Source: Porcipelethomonas sp964621265
GTDB lineage: Bacteria; Bacillota; Clostridia; Oscillospirales; Ruminococcaceae
DNA length: 64,000 bases
Reading direction: 5' to 3'
NCBI GenBank assembly: GCA_964621265.1
Contig: CAZULQ010000002.1
Span: 116,591 to 180,590 of the forward strand
Shown: piece after piece, positions 34,571-42,736 of the stretch
Position numbering within the stretch: position 1 is the first letter of the stretch
How the letters are laid out: each line of letters begins with the position of its first letter
Translations under genes and position numbers: made by a program
The notes under the pieces: model-generated
Database searches by the model: none
What the model was told of the DNA's origin: nothing
What the model saw: only the letters and a program-made list of their open reading frames with translations

Positions 34571-35752
34571 ATGAAATGCGCAACATCTAATATAGAAATA
34601 GAAACTATTATTAAAAGAATTGATGATAGCAGACTCAATCTTCAACCTGACTTCCAGCGCGGTGAAGTATGGAGTGTTGCTAAACAGCAAAAGTTGATTG
34701 ATACTATTTTAAGGAATTGGAGTATGCCTCCGATACACATTATTCCAGCAAACAATGGAATATCTGAAGTAATGGATGGACAACAACGTTTGAGATCAAT
34801 AGAAAACTTCTGTAAGGATAAGTTTAAGATAAATGGAAATATAGCACCTTTTAATGTTGAGATTAATGCCTTACATGGTATGAGATTTTCAGAACTTCCT
34901 ATTGATGTAAAGAATCGTTTTTTGTGTTATGCAATAACTTTTATTACTCTTACAGATTATGAACCGTCCGAACCAGCGGAATTGTTTGATAGGCTTAACC
35001 AACCTATGAAACTTACGTCAGCGGAGCAACGAAATGCATATGTAGGCGAAACAAGAAATCAAATTAAAAAACTGGTGGAAAAATTCGAGGATTTAGGTGC
35101 TTCAGCAGAAAAAATAGGATTTTCAAATTCAAGATTAGCCTATGACGAAATAATTGCAAAATTCTGTTATTGCATCGAAATTGGAACCTTAAAGAAAAAA
35201 ATAGTTTCCACAGACATTTCTAATATGTACCGCAGTAACGATAAGACATTTTCTGACAATACGATAAAAGAATGCGAGTATGTATTAGAAAGATTCATGA
35301 ATGTTTTTAATCAAGTAGAGTATTCAGATTATAGGTTAAAAATGAACAAAGCAACTATTTTCAGTTGGTTTATATATATAAAGCAACATAAGGAAATTGA
35401 AGATTCAATGCTTTCACAAGTTATTTTCTCTTTTGAGATTTGCAGAGACTTCCTTAAAGGAAAAATAAATAATTATAATGCAGAATGTGTAGCAGTAGAT
35501 ATAACTGAGAGAATATATGATATCAGTAAACATCTTGAATCACTTATGATGATATTTAATCAAAGAGCATCTATGGGAAGTACAGATGCATTATCAATTA
35601 TATATCGAGATATTATTATTTATATTTTTAGTTGTTGGGTTTTGAATATGAGAACAGAAATTACAGAAGTTTTTGAAAAAGAAGCCGAGAAAGGTGTTTC
35701 GGTTGCATTGGAATATATTTATGACTATTATTTTTGGGGAGAAATATTCTAA
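34571..35752 (+). CDS. DUF262-domain protein (ParB/Srx-like NTPase fold), defence-associated
   Basis: 393 residues. The N-terminal DUF262 domain has QPDFQRGEVW (25-34), KLIDTILRNWSMPPI and MDGQQRLRSI (68-77), the DGQQR motif of GmrS-type NTPase/nuclease domains. The C-terminal two-thirds are helical with no DUF1524 HNH nuclease, so it differs from GmrSD/SspE. RBS GAGGTG. Its stop codon overlaps the start of the OLD-type ATPase gene (TAATG), so the two proteins are made together. Codon use is AT-rich, unlike the flanking chromosome. Confidence 0.85.
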   Translation: MKCATSNIEIETIIKRIDDSRLNLQPDFQRGEVWSVAKQQKLIDTILRNWSMPPIHIIPANNGISEVMDGQQRLRSIENFCKDKFKINGNIAPFNVEINALHGMRFSELPIDVKNRFLCYAITFITLTDYEPSEPAELFDRLNQPMKLTSAEQRNAYVGETRNQIKKLVEKFEDLGASAEKIGFSNSRLAYDEIIAKFCYCIEIGTLKKKIVSTDISNMYRSNDKTFSDNTIKECEYVLERFMNVFNQVEYSDYRLKMNKATIFSWFIYIKQHKEIEDSMLSQVIFSFEICRDFLKGKINNYNAECVAVDITERIYDISKHLESLMMIFNQRASMGSTDALSIIYRDIIIYIFSCWVLNMRTEITEVFEKEAEKGVSVALEYIYDYYFWGEIF

Positions 35753-37242
35753 TGAGAAGTGCAAAATCAAATGATTACTGGAGAAGCGTGTATTCCGATC
35801 CGAGACGCTATGCCAATTATATTGATGAGTTATGCTTTATTGATTGTAATGGATTTACTGAAAATGTTAAAATTGCACCTGGACTAACTGCTATATGTGG
35901 TTTAAATGGTGTAGGTAAATCATCTGTTATCTCCGCAATAGTAAAACTACTTGGCATTGGAGATGATTCCGTAATAAGAAAAAGCAAATTTCAAGGTGAA
36001 ATAACAGCTCAACTAATAATAAATAGAAATATAGTTTCTAACATTTCTGAAATTTCATCTGCAATAGAAAATGGTCTTGACGGCGATTTAATTCATTATA
36101 TTGACAGTGATTTAGCGATAGATTGCATAAAGTACTGGGAACAGGAAAACGTACCCGAATTGTTAAATGGTGTAGAAGAATATGAATTCACTTCAGAGCA
36201 ACTAAATGAAATCAATCAAATAGTAGGAAAAGAGTATTCTAAATGTATATCATACAATATAGAAGACTCGGGGCAAAATTTTACACCTGTTTATTTTAAG
36301 ATTAAAACTGGAGATATCGAATATAGTTCGCAAGAAATGGGTATAGGAGAACACTTTCTATTATATATTTATCATATAATGAGAGAGGTAAAATCCAATT
36401 CCATTGTAATAATAGAAGAACCGGAATCATATATCAGCATACATTCACAAAAAAAATTATTGAATTATATTGCTAAAATAATATCAGAAAAAAGTATAAG
36501 TGTAATTTTAACAACACATTCACCGTTTATATTAAGCCGAGTAAACCCTATGAACATTAGGATGATTACCAATAGAGCCGGAAAAATGAAAATCCAGACT
36601 CCCAACAAACTAGATGTTACAGATAAGTTGCTCGGGATGGAATATAAAGTTTATGAAAAAATAATAAACTACGATACTAAGATTGCAACTCTATTTGTAG
36701 AAGATTATGCTGCACGATTATTTTTATCATACATATTGAAACAAGAAGCCCCCGATTTATGCGATAGAGTAGATGTTGTATCCTTGAACGGAGAATCTGA
36801 GATAACAAAAATCTTAGAATTTGATATTGGCAAACACATGGCTCATCGCATAATAGGAGTATTTGATGGCGATATGCTTTCAAAAGTGTCAAGTGAAAAA
36901 ATTGATGAAAAAGCTAAATTGCCATATTGTTTTCTACCTATTAATCAATGTATTGAGATTGAAATACAGGAATTTGTAAAAAGCGAAGATGGAATAATCA
37001 CATTACAAGAAGAATTAGATGTCGATAGTTCCCTGTTTTATGCCGTTTTAGAGAGTTTAGAAGGCGAGGATCATCATGATTGGTTTCTTGAGCTTTGTAA
37101 GAAAATTGATAAAAAAGAGGACATTGTAATAGAAGCATTCTATAATGTTTGGTGCCAATCAAACAAAGAAGAAATACAGAAATTTGTTAAAGACATTCAA
37201 GAAAAAGTATCTATGGAAATTAAAATCCCAGTTACGAATTAA
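35752..37242 (+). CDS. OLD-family ATPase with TOPRIM-like nuclease domain
   Basis: 496 residues from ATG 35752 (GGGGAGA 10 bases upstream). An ABC-type ATPase half: Walker A GLNGVGKSS (50-58), signature region YSSQEMGIGEH (191-201), Walker B VIIEEPE (219-225) and H-loop TTHSPF. A TOPRIM-like half follows: LFVEDYAARL with E317 and GVFDGDM with D372/D374. Such OLD nucleases act in phage defence (for example GajA of Gabija), there with UvrD-like GajB. Here the partner is a DUF262 protein, a pairing I do not know as a named system. A TOPRIM-only arrangement with ATPase is also seen in PARIS. Confidence 0.85.
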   Translation: MRSAKSNDYWRSVYSDPRRYANYIDELCFIDCNGFTENVKIAPGLTAICGLNGVGKSSVISAIVKLLGIGDDSVIRKSKFQGEITAQLIINRNIVSNISEISSAIENGLDGDLIHYIDSDLAIDCIKYWEQENVPELLNGVEEYEFTSEQLNEINQIVGKEYSKCISYNIEDSGQNFTPVYFKIKTGDIEYSSQEMGIGEHFLLYIYHIMREVKSNSIVIIEEPESYISIHSQKKLLNYIAKIISEKSISVILTTHSPFILSRVNPMNIRMITNRAGKMKIQTPNKLDVTDKLLGMEYKVYEKIINYDTKIATLFVEDYAARLFLSYILKQEAPDLCDRVDVVSLNGESEITKILEFDIGKHMAHRIIGVFDGDMLSKVSSEKIDEKAKLPYCFLPINQCIEIEIQEFVKSEDGIITLQEELDVDSSLFYAVLESLEGEDHHDWFLELCKKIDKKEDIVIEAFYNVWCQSNKEEIQKFVKDIQEKVSMEIKIPVTN

Positions 37243-37860
37243 TATATTAATTGTGCTATGTGTTGTTTTCTTCGAAAAATCTTCTCACTTTTAAAGTTCA
37301 AGAGTGCTGATAAAACCAAAAGAAAAACAGCCTATTTAGTGTCATCAGAGTCTGAAGGATATTATCCTATATTGCCTTGCTTTTCGCTACGTTGCATAAC
37401 GCAAAAAATCCCCGTTTTTCTTCCCGAATTCGTCACTTTTTCTGAAGCAGCATTGCCTCATCCCCTCGCAGAGCGCAAAGACTTATGATAGCCCCGCTGT
37501 CAAAAGTATCTTTGCGTTACTTCTGGAAGAAGTAACAAGACAAGAGCAAGCTTATCCAGAAGGCAGTAATGCTCTAAAAAAAGTGATTTACCTCCACCCC
37601 TATACTGCCGGAAAACCGAATATTTCAGATAGCTGTTTTTGTGTATGTTGCACACGAACAGCTATTGTCTTTTCCCAAAAAGAAGCTTCGATAAGTTTCT
37701 TTTTCGGGATTTTTTATGTAAACTGCAACAAAAGACGAACAGGAAACACAGCACATTGCCAGTCGAATAATCCCTATTACTAACAGCAATATACCCCCGG
37801 AAAATCGGCTTTTTCAGACCCTATATTTCTGGTATTTTGTCAATTGTGCCGAACATACAT
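37243..37860. other. Long non-coding stretch with hairpins and short repeats
   Basis: No supported gene; the short open frames lack ribosome sites. It contains a GTTACTTC/GAAGTAAC hairpin (37516-37536); AGAGCAAGCTT at 37544, close to the hairpin-repeat core found at 40055-40288; CCTCCACCCC at 37591, repeated exactly at 37929; and a strong ATAGCTGTT/AACAGCTAT hairpin (37629-37665) with an inner TGTG/CACA stem. Probably regulatory or replication-related, or remnant DNA. Confidence 0.55.
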
Positions 37861-37907
37861 TTCGTAGTATAATGGAAGTGCGAACAAAAAGAGTGCACTC
37901 GTTCGCA
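37844..37907 (+). promoter_or_regulatory. Promoter of the primase-helicase operon with overlapping inverted repeat
   Basis: TTGTGC, 18-base spacer, TATAAT (37868-37873). Immediately downstream TGCGAAC (37879-37885) pairs with GTTCGCA (37901-37907), an inverted repeat covering the likely start site, placed as an operator for a repressor. Confidence 0.55.
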
Positions 37908-38009
37908 GTACCTTGAAAATTTAATATACCTCCACCCCGAATGTCCTTTACATATACGAAAAGTGTATGTCAGCTTTACGCTGTATCACATTTTAAGGAG
38001 GAATTTCCT

Positions 38010-38609
38010 ATGAGAAATCCAAACTGGGACATCTTCGGGGAAGTCAAAGAAACCGTCAGCGTTCCCTCTGCCGCAGAATATTACGGTATGAGCGTACGCA
38101 ATGGAATGACCACTTGCATTTTCCACGAGGACAGAAATCCGTCTATGAAGTTGTACGACGACCACTTTTACTGCTTCGGATGCGTCGAATACGGCGACGT
38201 TGTAAAGCTTACCGCAAGGCTGTTCGGCTTAACGCAATATGAAGCCGCAAAGAAGCTCTGCTCTGACTTCGGTATTATCCATTCAAGAGATAAACCGATT
38301 ATCAGACAGAAAATATGCGTGCAAAGCCAGAGAGAAAAGGAGCAAAGGGTATTTCGCATTCTCTCCGATTATTGCTCATTACTACGCAGATTTCGGACTG
38401 AATATGCTCCCAAAAGCGACAGCGAAGCTCTCCACCCTTTATTCACCGAAAGCCTTACACAGCTTGAAATGTATGAGCATTTCTGTGATATTTTTATCTC
38501 AGGTACAACAGACGAAAGAAAAGACTTTATGGAAAACCGCAAGGAGGTTATCGATTATGCAGACAGAAGAAACAATGACTACAACACCGACACCCGCATC
38601 GCCTGCTGA
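38010..38609 (+). CDS. CHC2 zinc-finger DNA primase-like protein
   Basis: 199 residues from ATG 38010 with AAGGAGG upstream. The N-terminal zinc finger has C36, H39, C55 and C58 (CIFHEDRNP, FYCFGC), the CHC2 pattern of DnaG-type primases that recognises template DNA. No TOPRIM catalytic domain follows, so it is not a complete primase; the C-terminal part is helical and unknown. It overlaps the helicase gene by 53 bases in another frame. Confidence 0.8.
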   Translation: MRNPNWDIFGEVKETVSVPSAAEYYGMSVRNGMTTCIFHEDRNPSMKLYDDHFYCFGCVEYGDVVKLTARLFGLTQYEAAKKLCSDFGIIHSRDKPIIRQKICVQSQREKEQRVFRILSDYCSLLRRFRTEYAPKSDSEALHPLFTESLTQLEMYEHFCDIFISGTTDERKDFMENRKEVIDYADRRNNDYNTDTRIAC

Positions 38610-39903
38610 TGAAAAAATTATCGGTTGGTTTGACGGAAAGAAAATCGACGAGCTTGCTTTCTGTGAGGAATTTGTAAAGCAGTACAACTTCAAATATTTC
38701 GAAGGCTGTTTCTACAATCTTGACGGAGTGCAGGAGGACGCTTATGTTGAAAGCCTTATCACAACAAAGCTGAAGGACGCAGGCGTTCGCTACGGACTTG
38801 CGAATAAAATCAAAAATCTGATGAACGCTCTCAGGCATATCTGCTTTACCGAGGAAATGGAAACAGATTTAAACGAAATCCATATCCTTAACGGAACTTA
38901 TCGTATTGACGGGACATTCTCTCCCGAAAAGAAGCATTGCCGCAACAGAATTAATGTCAGCTACACAGAGGAAGCAGTAAAGAAAGCTGCCGTGTGGGAA
39001 AGGTTTGTAAACGAACTCCTTGAACCTGATGATGTAAAGACGTTGCAGGAATTTATCGGATACTGCCTGCTGAATACCACAAAGGCACAGGCTATGCTCT
39101 TTCTTGTGGGACGAGGCGGCGAAGGTAAAAGCCGTATCGGTGTTATCCTTGAAAAGCTGTTCGGAAAGGCTTGCTACTTTGACAGTATCGTAGCGCTCTC
39201 GAAAAACAAATTTCGTCAGGGCAACCTTGTAGGCAAGTGCGTTCTTGTTGATGACGATATGAGTTTCGAGGGAATTAAGGATACGTCATTCCTGAAAAGT
39301 CTTGTAACAGCAGAAACCTGTATTTCCGTAGAAAAGAAAAATGTTCAGGCTATTCAGGCAAAGCTCTGTGCGAGGGCAGTTGTATTCTCAAACAGCAATC
39401 CGAACTCTCTTTATGACAAGACGGACGGCTGGCACAGGCGACTTATTGTTCTTGACACAAAGCCTGTTCCCCCTGACAGAAAGCCTGACCGCTATCTTTC
39501 GGAAAAGCTTATCGCAGAGCTTGACGGAATTTTCTTCTGGGCACTTGAAGGACTAAAGCGACTTATCGAAAATGATTTTATTTTCACAGTCAGCAACAAG
39601 ACCAGAGAAATAATGGAGAACTTAAAGCAAGAGAACTGTAATGTCGCAGAATTTATGAACGACGCTCAGGCAGTTCAGCTTTCTCCCGACAGCACAACTT
39701 GTTCCGTTGATATTTACAACGCCTATGTAAACTGGTGCCAGAGCAACGGCTTGCAGGAACTCAAACAGAAAAGCTTTTACGACTGGCTGTATCATAACTG
39801 TGAAAGCTATAATCTCTCCCCTACGAACAAAGCTCACAACGGAAGAAATTACGTCAGAGGTTATGTCGGTATCAGCGTTTCTTACAGAAGCAAGGCAGCA
39901 TAA
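38557..39903 (+). CDS. P4/D5-like phage-type replicative helicase
   Basis: 448 residues from ATG 38557 (AAGGAGG 8 bases upstream, inside the previous gene). Walker A VGRGGEGKS (184-192), Walker B region CVLVDDDM, and the D5-family C-terminus with VVFSNSNPNSLYDKTDGWHR and FFWALEGLKRLI. Such SF3-type ATPases start replication of phages, satellites and integrative elements. With the CHC2 protein it makes a split primase-helicase. The hairpin repeats downstream are a candidate origin. Confidence 0.85.
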   Translation: MQTEETMTTTPTPASPADEKIIGWFDGKKIDELAFCEEFVKQYNFKYFEGCFYNLDGVQEDAYVESLITTKLKDAGVRYGLANKIKNLMNALRHICFTEEMETDLNEIHILNGTYRIDGTFSPEKKHCRNRINVSYTEEAVKKAAVWERFVNELLEPDDVKTLQEFIGYCLLNTTKAQAMLFLVGRGGEGKSRIGVILEKLFGKACYFDSIVALSKNKFRQGNLVGKCVLVDDDMSFEGIKDTSFLKSLVTAETCISVEKKNVQAIQAKLCARAVVFSNSNPNSLYDKTDGWHRRLIVLDTKPVPPDRKPDRYLSEKLIAELDGIFFWALEGLKRLIENDFIFTVSNKTREIMENLKQENCNVAEFMNDAQAVQLSPDSTTCSVDIYNAYVNWCQSNGLQELKQKSFYDWLYHNCESYNLSPTNKAHNGRNYVRGYVGISVSYRSKAA

Positions 39904-39930
39904 TTTTTTCATTCCAAGTGAAAAAGGTAT

Positions 39931-39983
39931 GTACGTACGTACCTAGTAAAAGAAAAATCCGAAGCCTTATGGTACGTACGTAC
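39931..39983. repeat. Two identical 12-bp palindromes GTACGTACGTAC
   Basis: Perfect self-complementary copies at 39931-39942 and 39972-39983, start to start 41 bases, close to four helical turns, so both face the same side of DNA. Just after the helicase stop codon. Looks like a paired operator or origin-binding site. Confidence 0.8.
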
Positions 39984-40029
39984 GCAGGGTTTTAAACTGA
40001 AATGAAAATTTTTTCTTTCGGAAAAGCTA

Positions 40030-40325
40030 TCAAGGCTGAATTTATTTTTACGTTGACAGCAAGCATAGCCTGTGTAAAGACACAGACACGTTTTCGCAAA
40101 AACTGTATGCCTGCTCTCTGTTATTATCATTGAGAGCAAGCATATGACTTGTGGCCACACTCGGCGTTTTTTCAGAAAGTCTGAAAAATAAATGCTTACC
40201 CTCTTGATGAGAGCAAGCATCGCCTTTGTAGCCACATCGTCACTTTTTTGTGAGCTATGCTTTCTGCAACTTCGTTGACAGCAAGCATAGCATTTGTCTA
40301 TACACTGCCCACTTTTCTACGAAAA
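40030..40325. repeat. Four tandem imperfect hairpin repeats with core GASAGCAAGCAT
   Basis: Core copies at 40055-40066, 40132-40143, 40209-40220 and 40277-40288, spaced 77, 77 and 68 bases. Each core is the 3' arm of a hairpin (for example CTATGCTTTCTG with CAGCAAGCATAG for the fourth). It is followed by a smaller TGT...ACA hairpin whose inner bases vary between copies, and then a T-rich stretch. Not CRISPR: no constant full repeat or unique spacers of fixed length. Lies between helicase and recombinase. Confidence 0.8.
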
Positions 40326-40415
40326 TCGCCAACGCAGACAAATACAAAAACTTGTTGGGAGAACCCAAACCCCTTGAATGATTTTCTGAAAAATCTGCGT
40401 CATCCCATAAGGGAC

Positions 40416-40444
40416 TTGACAAAAATATTCTATTCGTGTATAAT
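40416..40444 (+). promoter_or_regulatory. Promoter of the serine recombinase gene
   Basis: TTGACA, 17-base spacer, TATAAT: perfect consensus, about 43 bases before the start codon. Confidence 0.85.
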
Positions 40445-40486
40445 CGCTTTAAAGTGTTAAAATATTTGAATCTGGAGGATTTAAAA

Positions 40487-42307
40487 ATGACAAGAAATAA
40501 TTATTTTGATATAAGCACACTCGACAGAAATCGTGAACGCACAGTTGTATTTTACGGACGAGTTTCAACGGAACACGAAGCTCAGCTCTCGGCTCTTGAA
40601 AATCAGATGCAGTGGTATTCCGACCAAGCAAAATATCACCCGAACTGGAATGTCATTGACAAGTATATTGACGAAGGCATCACAGGAACTCAGGCAAAGA
40701 AAAGACCTTCTTTCCTCAGAATGATAGAGGACGCAAAGAGTGGAAAGTTCGATTTGATTGTTACCCGTGAGGTTTGCAGATTTGCAAGAAATACTGTTGA
40801 CACTCTCAACTTTACCCGTGAACTCAAAAATATCGGCGTTGAGGTTTATTTCGTTGAGGACAACATCTGGACAATGGAAGGCGACGGAGAACTTCGTCTC
40901 TCCCTTATGGCAACTCTCGCTCAGGAAGAAAGCAGAAAGGTGTCGGAGCGTGTTAAGGCTGGACAGAAAATAAGTCGTGAAAATAAAATGCTGTATGGAA
41001 GTGGAAACATTCTCGGATATGACCGCAAGGCTGGTGAAAGTTATACTATCAATCCTGAACAGGCTGAAACTGTCAGAATGATATTTGACCTCTATGAGCA
41101 GGGCTTGGGCGGTGCTAAAATCGCAAAGGTGCTGACTGAGCGTGGACGTAAAAATTCGTCGGGGCTTGTCCGCTGGGATGTATCCTATATCACCCGTGTT
41201 ATTGCGAATGCTACTTACAAAGGCTGTGTATGCTACAACAAGAGCCGAAGCAACAACTACTTAGAACAGAAGCGTATCACCAATCGTGACAGAGATAGTT
41301 ATATCTATGAAAAGGGCGACTTTGAACCGATTATTACCGAAGAACAGTGGGACAGATGCAACGAGCTTCTTGCGAAAAGAAGAATTGTCAGCAAGGACAA
41401 ATTCGGCAATACTACCTCAACGGGATATAATCCTTCTGCGGACTTATGGCAGAGAAAATTACGCTGTACCTGTGGCTCGAAATTCAGAAAGAATGTTTAT
41501 CATAAGCACGATGACGGCAGTAAGACCTTCTGCTACATCTGTTATAACAAGCTCAATCACGGCAATGCGGCTAATCGCAAAAAAGCAGGACTTGAAACGG
41601 AAGGATATTGCGATAACAAGACGGTTCTTCAGTGGAAAATGGATATGATGGGCGAATTTATTTTCAATGAGCATTGGGCAAACAGAGCGAAGGATATGCA
41701 GGATGCACTTGAATATATCAAAAAATATTATACGCAGAGTGCACCCGAAGCTGTTCCGACTTTTGATTATGAAGCTGAAATTACAAAGCTTGAACGAAAG
41801 CTCGATGCTCTGATTGATATGCGTACTGACGGAGAGATAACCAAAGAGGAATATAAAAAGAAACGTGCAGAATATGAAGCACAAATCAAAAACCTCAGAA
41901 GTCAGGCGACATCTGTATCCCCTGCAACTCCTACAACTGATACACTTGACCTTGATAAGATTATCTCGGCGTTAAATGACATTTCCGACAGCAAAACAGA
42001 GCTCGGACGCGAAGTATTGGAAGATATTGTTTCATCTGTTATTCCCACAAGCGAAGGCGTGTATGAATGGCACTTATCCACAGGAGCTGACTCCGAAACG
42101 CAGACAAACCTTGCAGTCAAAGGCAGAGCAAACTCCAAGGAAAGACCGTATGTGTATTTATACGGCGAGGAAGCGGACAAAACCGCTTCCGATGTACATA
42201 ATATCTGCATTGTCAATTTTGACTGCCTACGCAGATTACTGCACAGGCTGCGCTCAGATAAAGATAGGCGTACGCCTTTCATACACTCAGCATGGGCTTA
42301 TAACTGA
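40487..42307 (+). CDS. Large serine recombinase
   Basis: 606 residues from ATG 40487 with TGGAGG upstream. N-terminal resolvase domain with the nucleophile S27 in FYGRVSTEHEAQ and REVCRFARN; then the recombinase domain (NPEQAETVRMIFDLYEQGLG), a zinc ribbon (LRCTCGSKF, FCYICYN) and a C-terminal coiled coil (about 440-485). These enzymes integrate and excise phages and transposons at specific attB/attP sites and normally sit at one end of the element. No excision factor is recognised nearby. Confidence 0.95.
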   Translation: MTRNNYFDISTLDRNRERTVVFYGRVSTEHEAQLSALENQMQWYSDQAKYHPNWNVIDKYIDEGITGTQAKKRPSFLRMIEDAKSGKFDLIVTREVCRFARNTVDTLNFTRELKNIGVEVYFVEDNIWTMEGDGELRLSLMATLAQEESRKVSERVKAGQKISRENKMLYGSGNILGYDRKAGESYTINPEQAETVRMIFDLYEQGLGGAKIAKVLTERGRKNSSGLVRWDVSYITRVIANATYKGCVCYNKSRSNNYLEQKRITNRDRDSYIYEKGDFEPIITEEQWDRCNELLAKRRIVSKDKFGNTTSTGYNPSADLWQRKLRCTCGSKFRKNVYHKHDDGSKTFCYICYNKLNHGNAANRKKAGLETEGYCDNKTVLQWKMDMMGEFIFNEHWANRAKDMQDALEYIKKYYTQSAPEAVPTFDYEAEITKLERKLDALIDMRTDGEITKEEYKKKRAEYEAQIKNLRSQATSVSPATPTTDTLDLDKIISALNDISDSKTELGREVLEDIVSSVIPTSEGVYEWHLSTGADSETQTNLAVKGRANSKERPYVYLYGEEADKTASDVHNICIVNFDCLRRLLHRLRSDKDRRTPFIHSAWAYN

Positions 42308-42336
42308 GCCTGGCTGATGTATAAATCAAAAATAAG

Positions 42337-42376
42337 ACCTCCCTTTTCCGCAAGGAATCGGGAGGTTTTGGTTTTA
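42337..42376 (+). terminator. Terminator after the serine recombinase
   Basis: ACCTCCC pairs with GGGAGGT, then TTTTGGTTTT. Confidence 0.75.
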
Positions 42377-42406
42377 AGTATGACAAGATATATTCAGATA
42401 ATTAGT

Positions 42407-42676
42407 TTAATCAGATATTATAAAAGGATACCATTCAGTATTTTTGATTTCATCTAACGTTGCTAGCCTGACAATTGGTAACTCAGAATAATTCTCAATA
42501 TTTATAAAATTTCTCTGCCCATTTATATTGCTTAGATAATCACTGATGCAAGAAAACTCTAAATCACATTCATCGCACACAGCAACCACTTTATTTGTTG
42601 TTTTATCAACCATAAGTTCCATTACGCCGTGAGTACTGCATACAGGGCAATATCCTATAGTATACGTTTTATTCAT
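42407..42676 (-). CDS. Small zinc-ribbon protein, unknown function
   Basis: 89 residues. Two cysteine pairs (GYCPVCS and VCDECDL) make a zinc ribbon in the first half; the rest is acidic and unrecognised. RBS GAGGGG. Beside the island end, so could be host or cargo. Not known to me. Confidence 0.65.
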   Translation of the reverse strand: MNKTYTIGYCPVCSTHGVMELMVDKTTNKVVAVCDECDLEFSCISDYLSNINGQRNFINIENYSELPIVRLATLDEIKNTEWYPFIISD

Positions 42677-42701
42677 AATTCATCCCCTCAGCAATTCAAT
42701 T

Positions 42702-42733
42702 AAAAAGGACTGCCAAACACGCAGTCCTTTTTT
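42702..42733 (-). terminator. Terminator of the sigma-fusion gene
   Basis: AAAAAGGACTGC/GCAGTCCTTTTT stem with T-runs on both strands. Confidence 0.85.
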
Positions 42734-42736
42734 CAT

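Larger units (their letters stand above)
30430..42376. mobile_element. Putative integrative island: DpnII-type R-M, DUF262/OLD pair, primase-helicase, serine recombinase
   Basis: Between the ppdK terminator and the terminator after the serine recombinase, all genes read in one direction and none is housekeeping. Contents: a defence cluster at the left, replication-type genes and hairpin repeats in the middle, and the recombinase at the right end, the arrangement expected of an integrative element or phage satellite. Base composition shifts, with the 34.5-37.3 kb part visibly AT-richer. I could not identify attachment-site duplications, so the ends are approximate. Confidence 0.55.

Noticed and set aside
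37258..37488. 76-codon open frame after the OLD gene
   Set aside because: No ribosome site, no motif, and it lies in a block of hairpins and repeats.
39909..40235. 108-codon minus-strand frame over the hairpin array
   Set aside because: Explained by the repeats; no start signal.
40030..40325. CRISPR array
   Set aside because: Only the 12-base core is conserved, spacing varies (77, 77, 68), each unit is a hairpin, and no cas gene is nearby.
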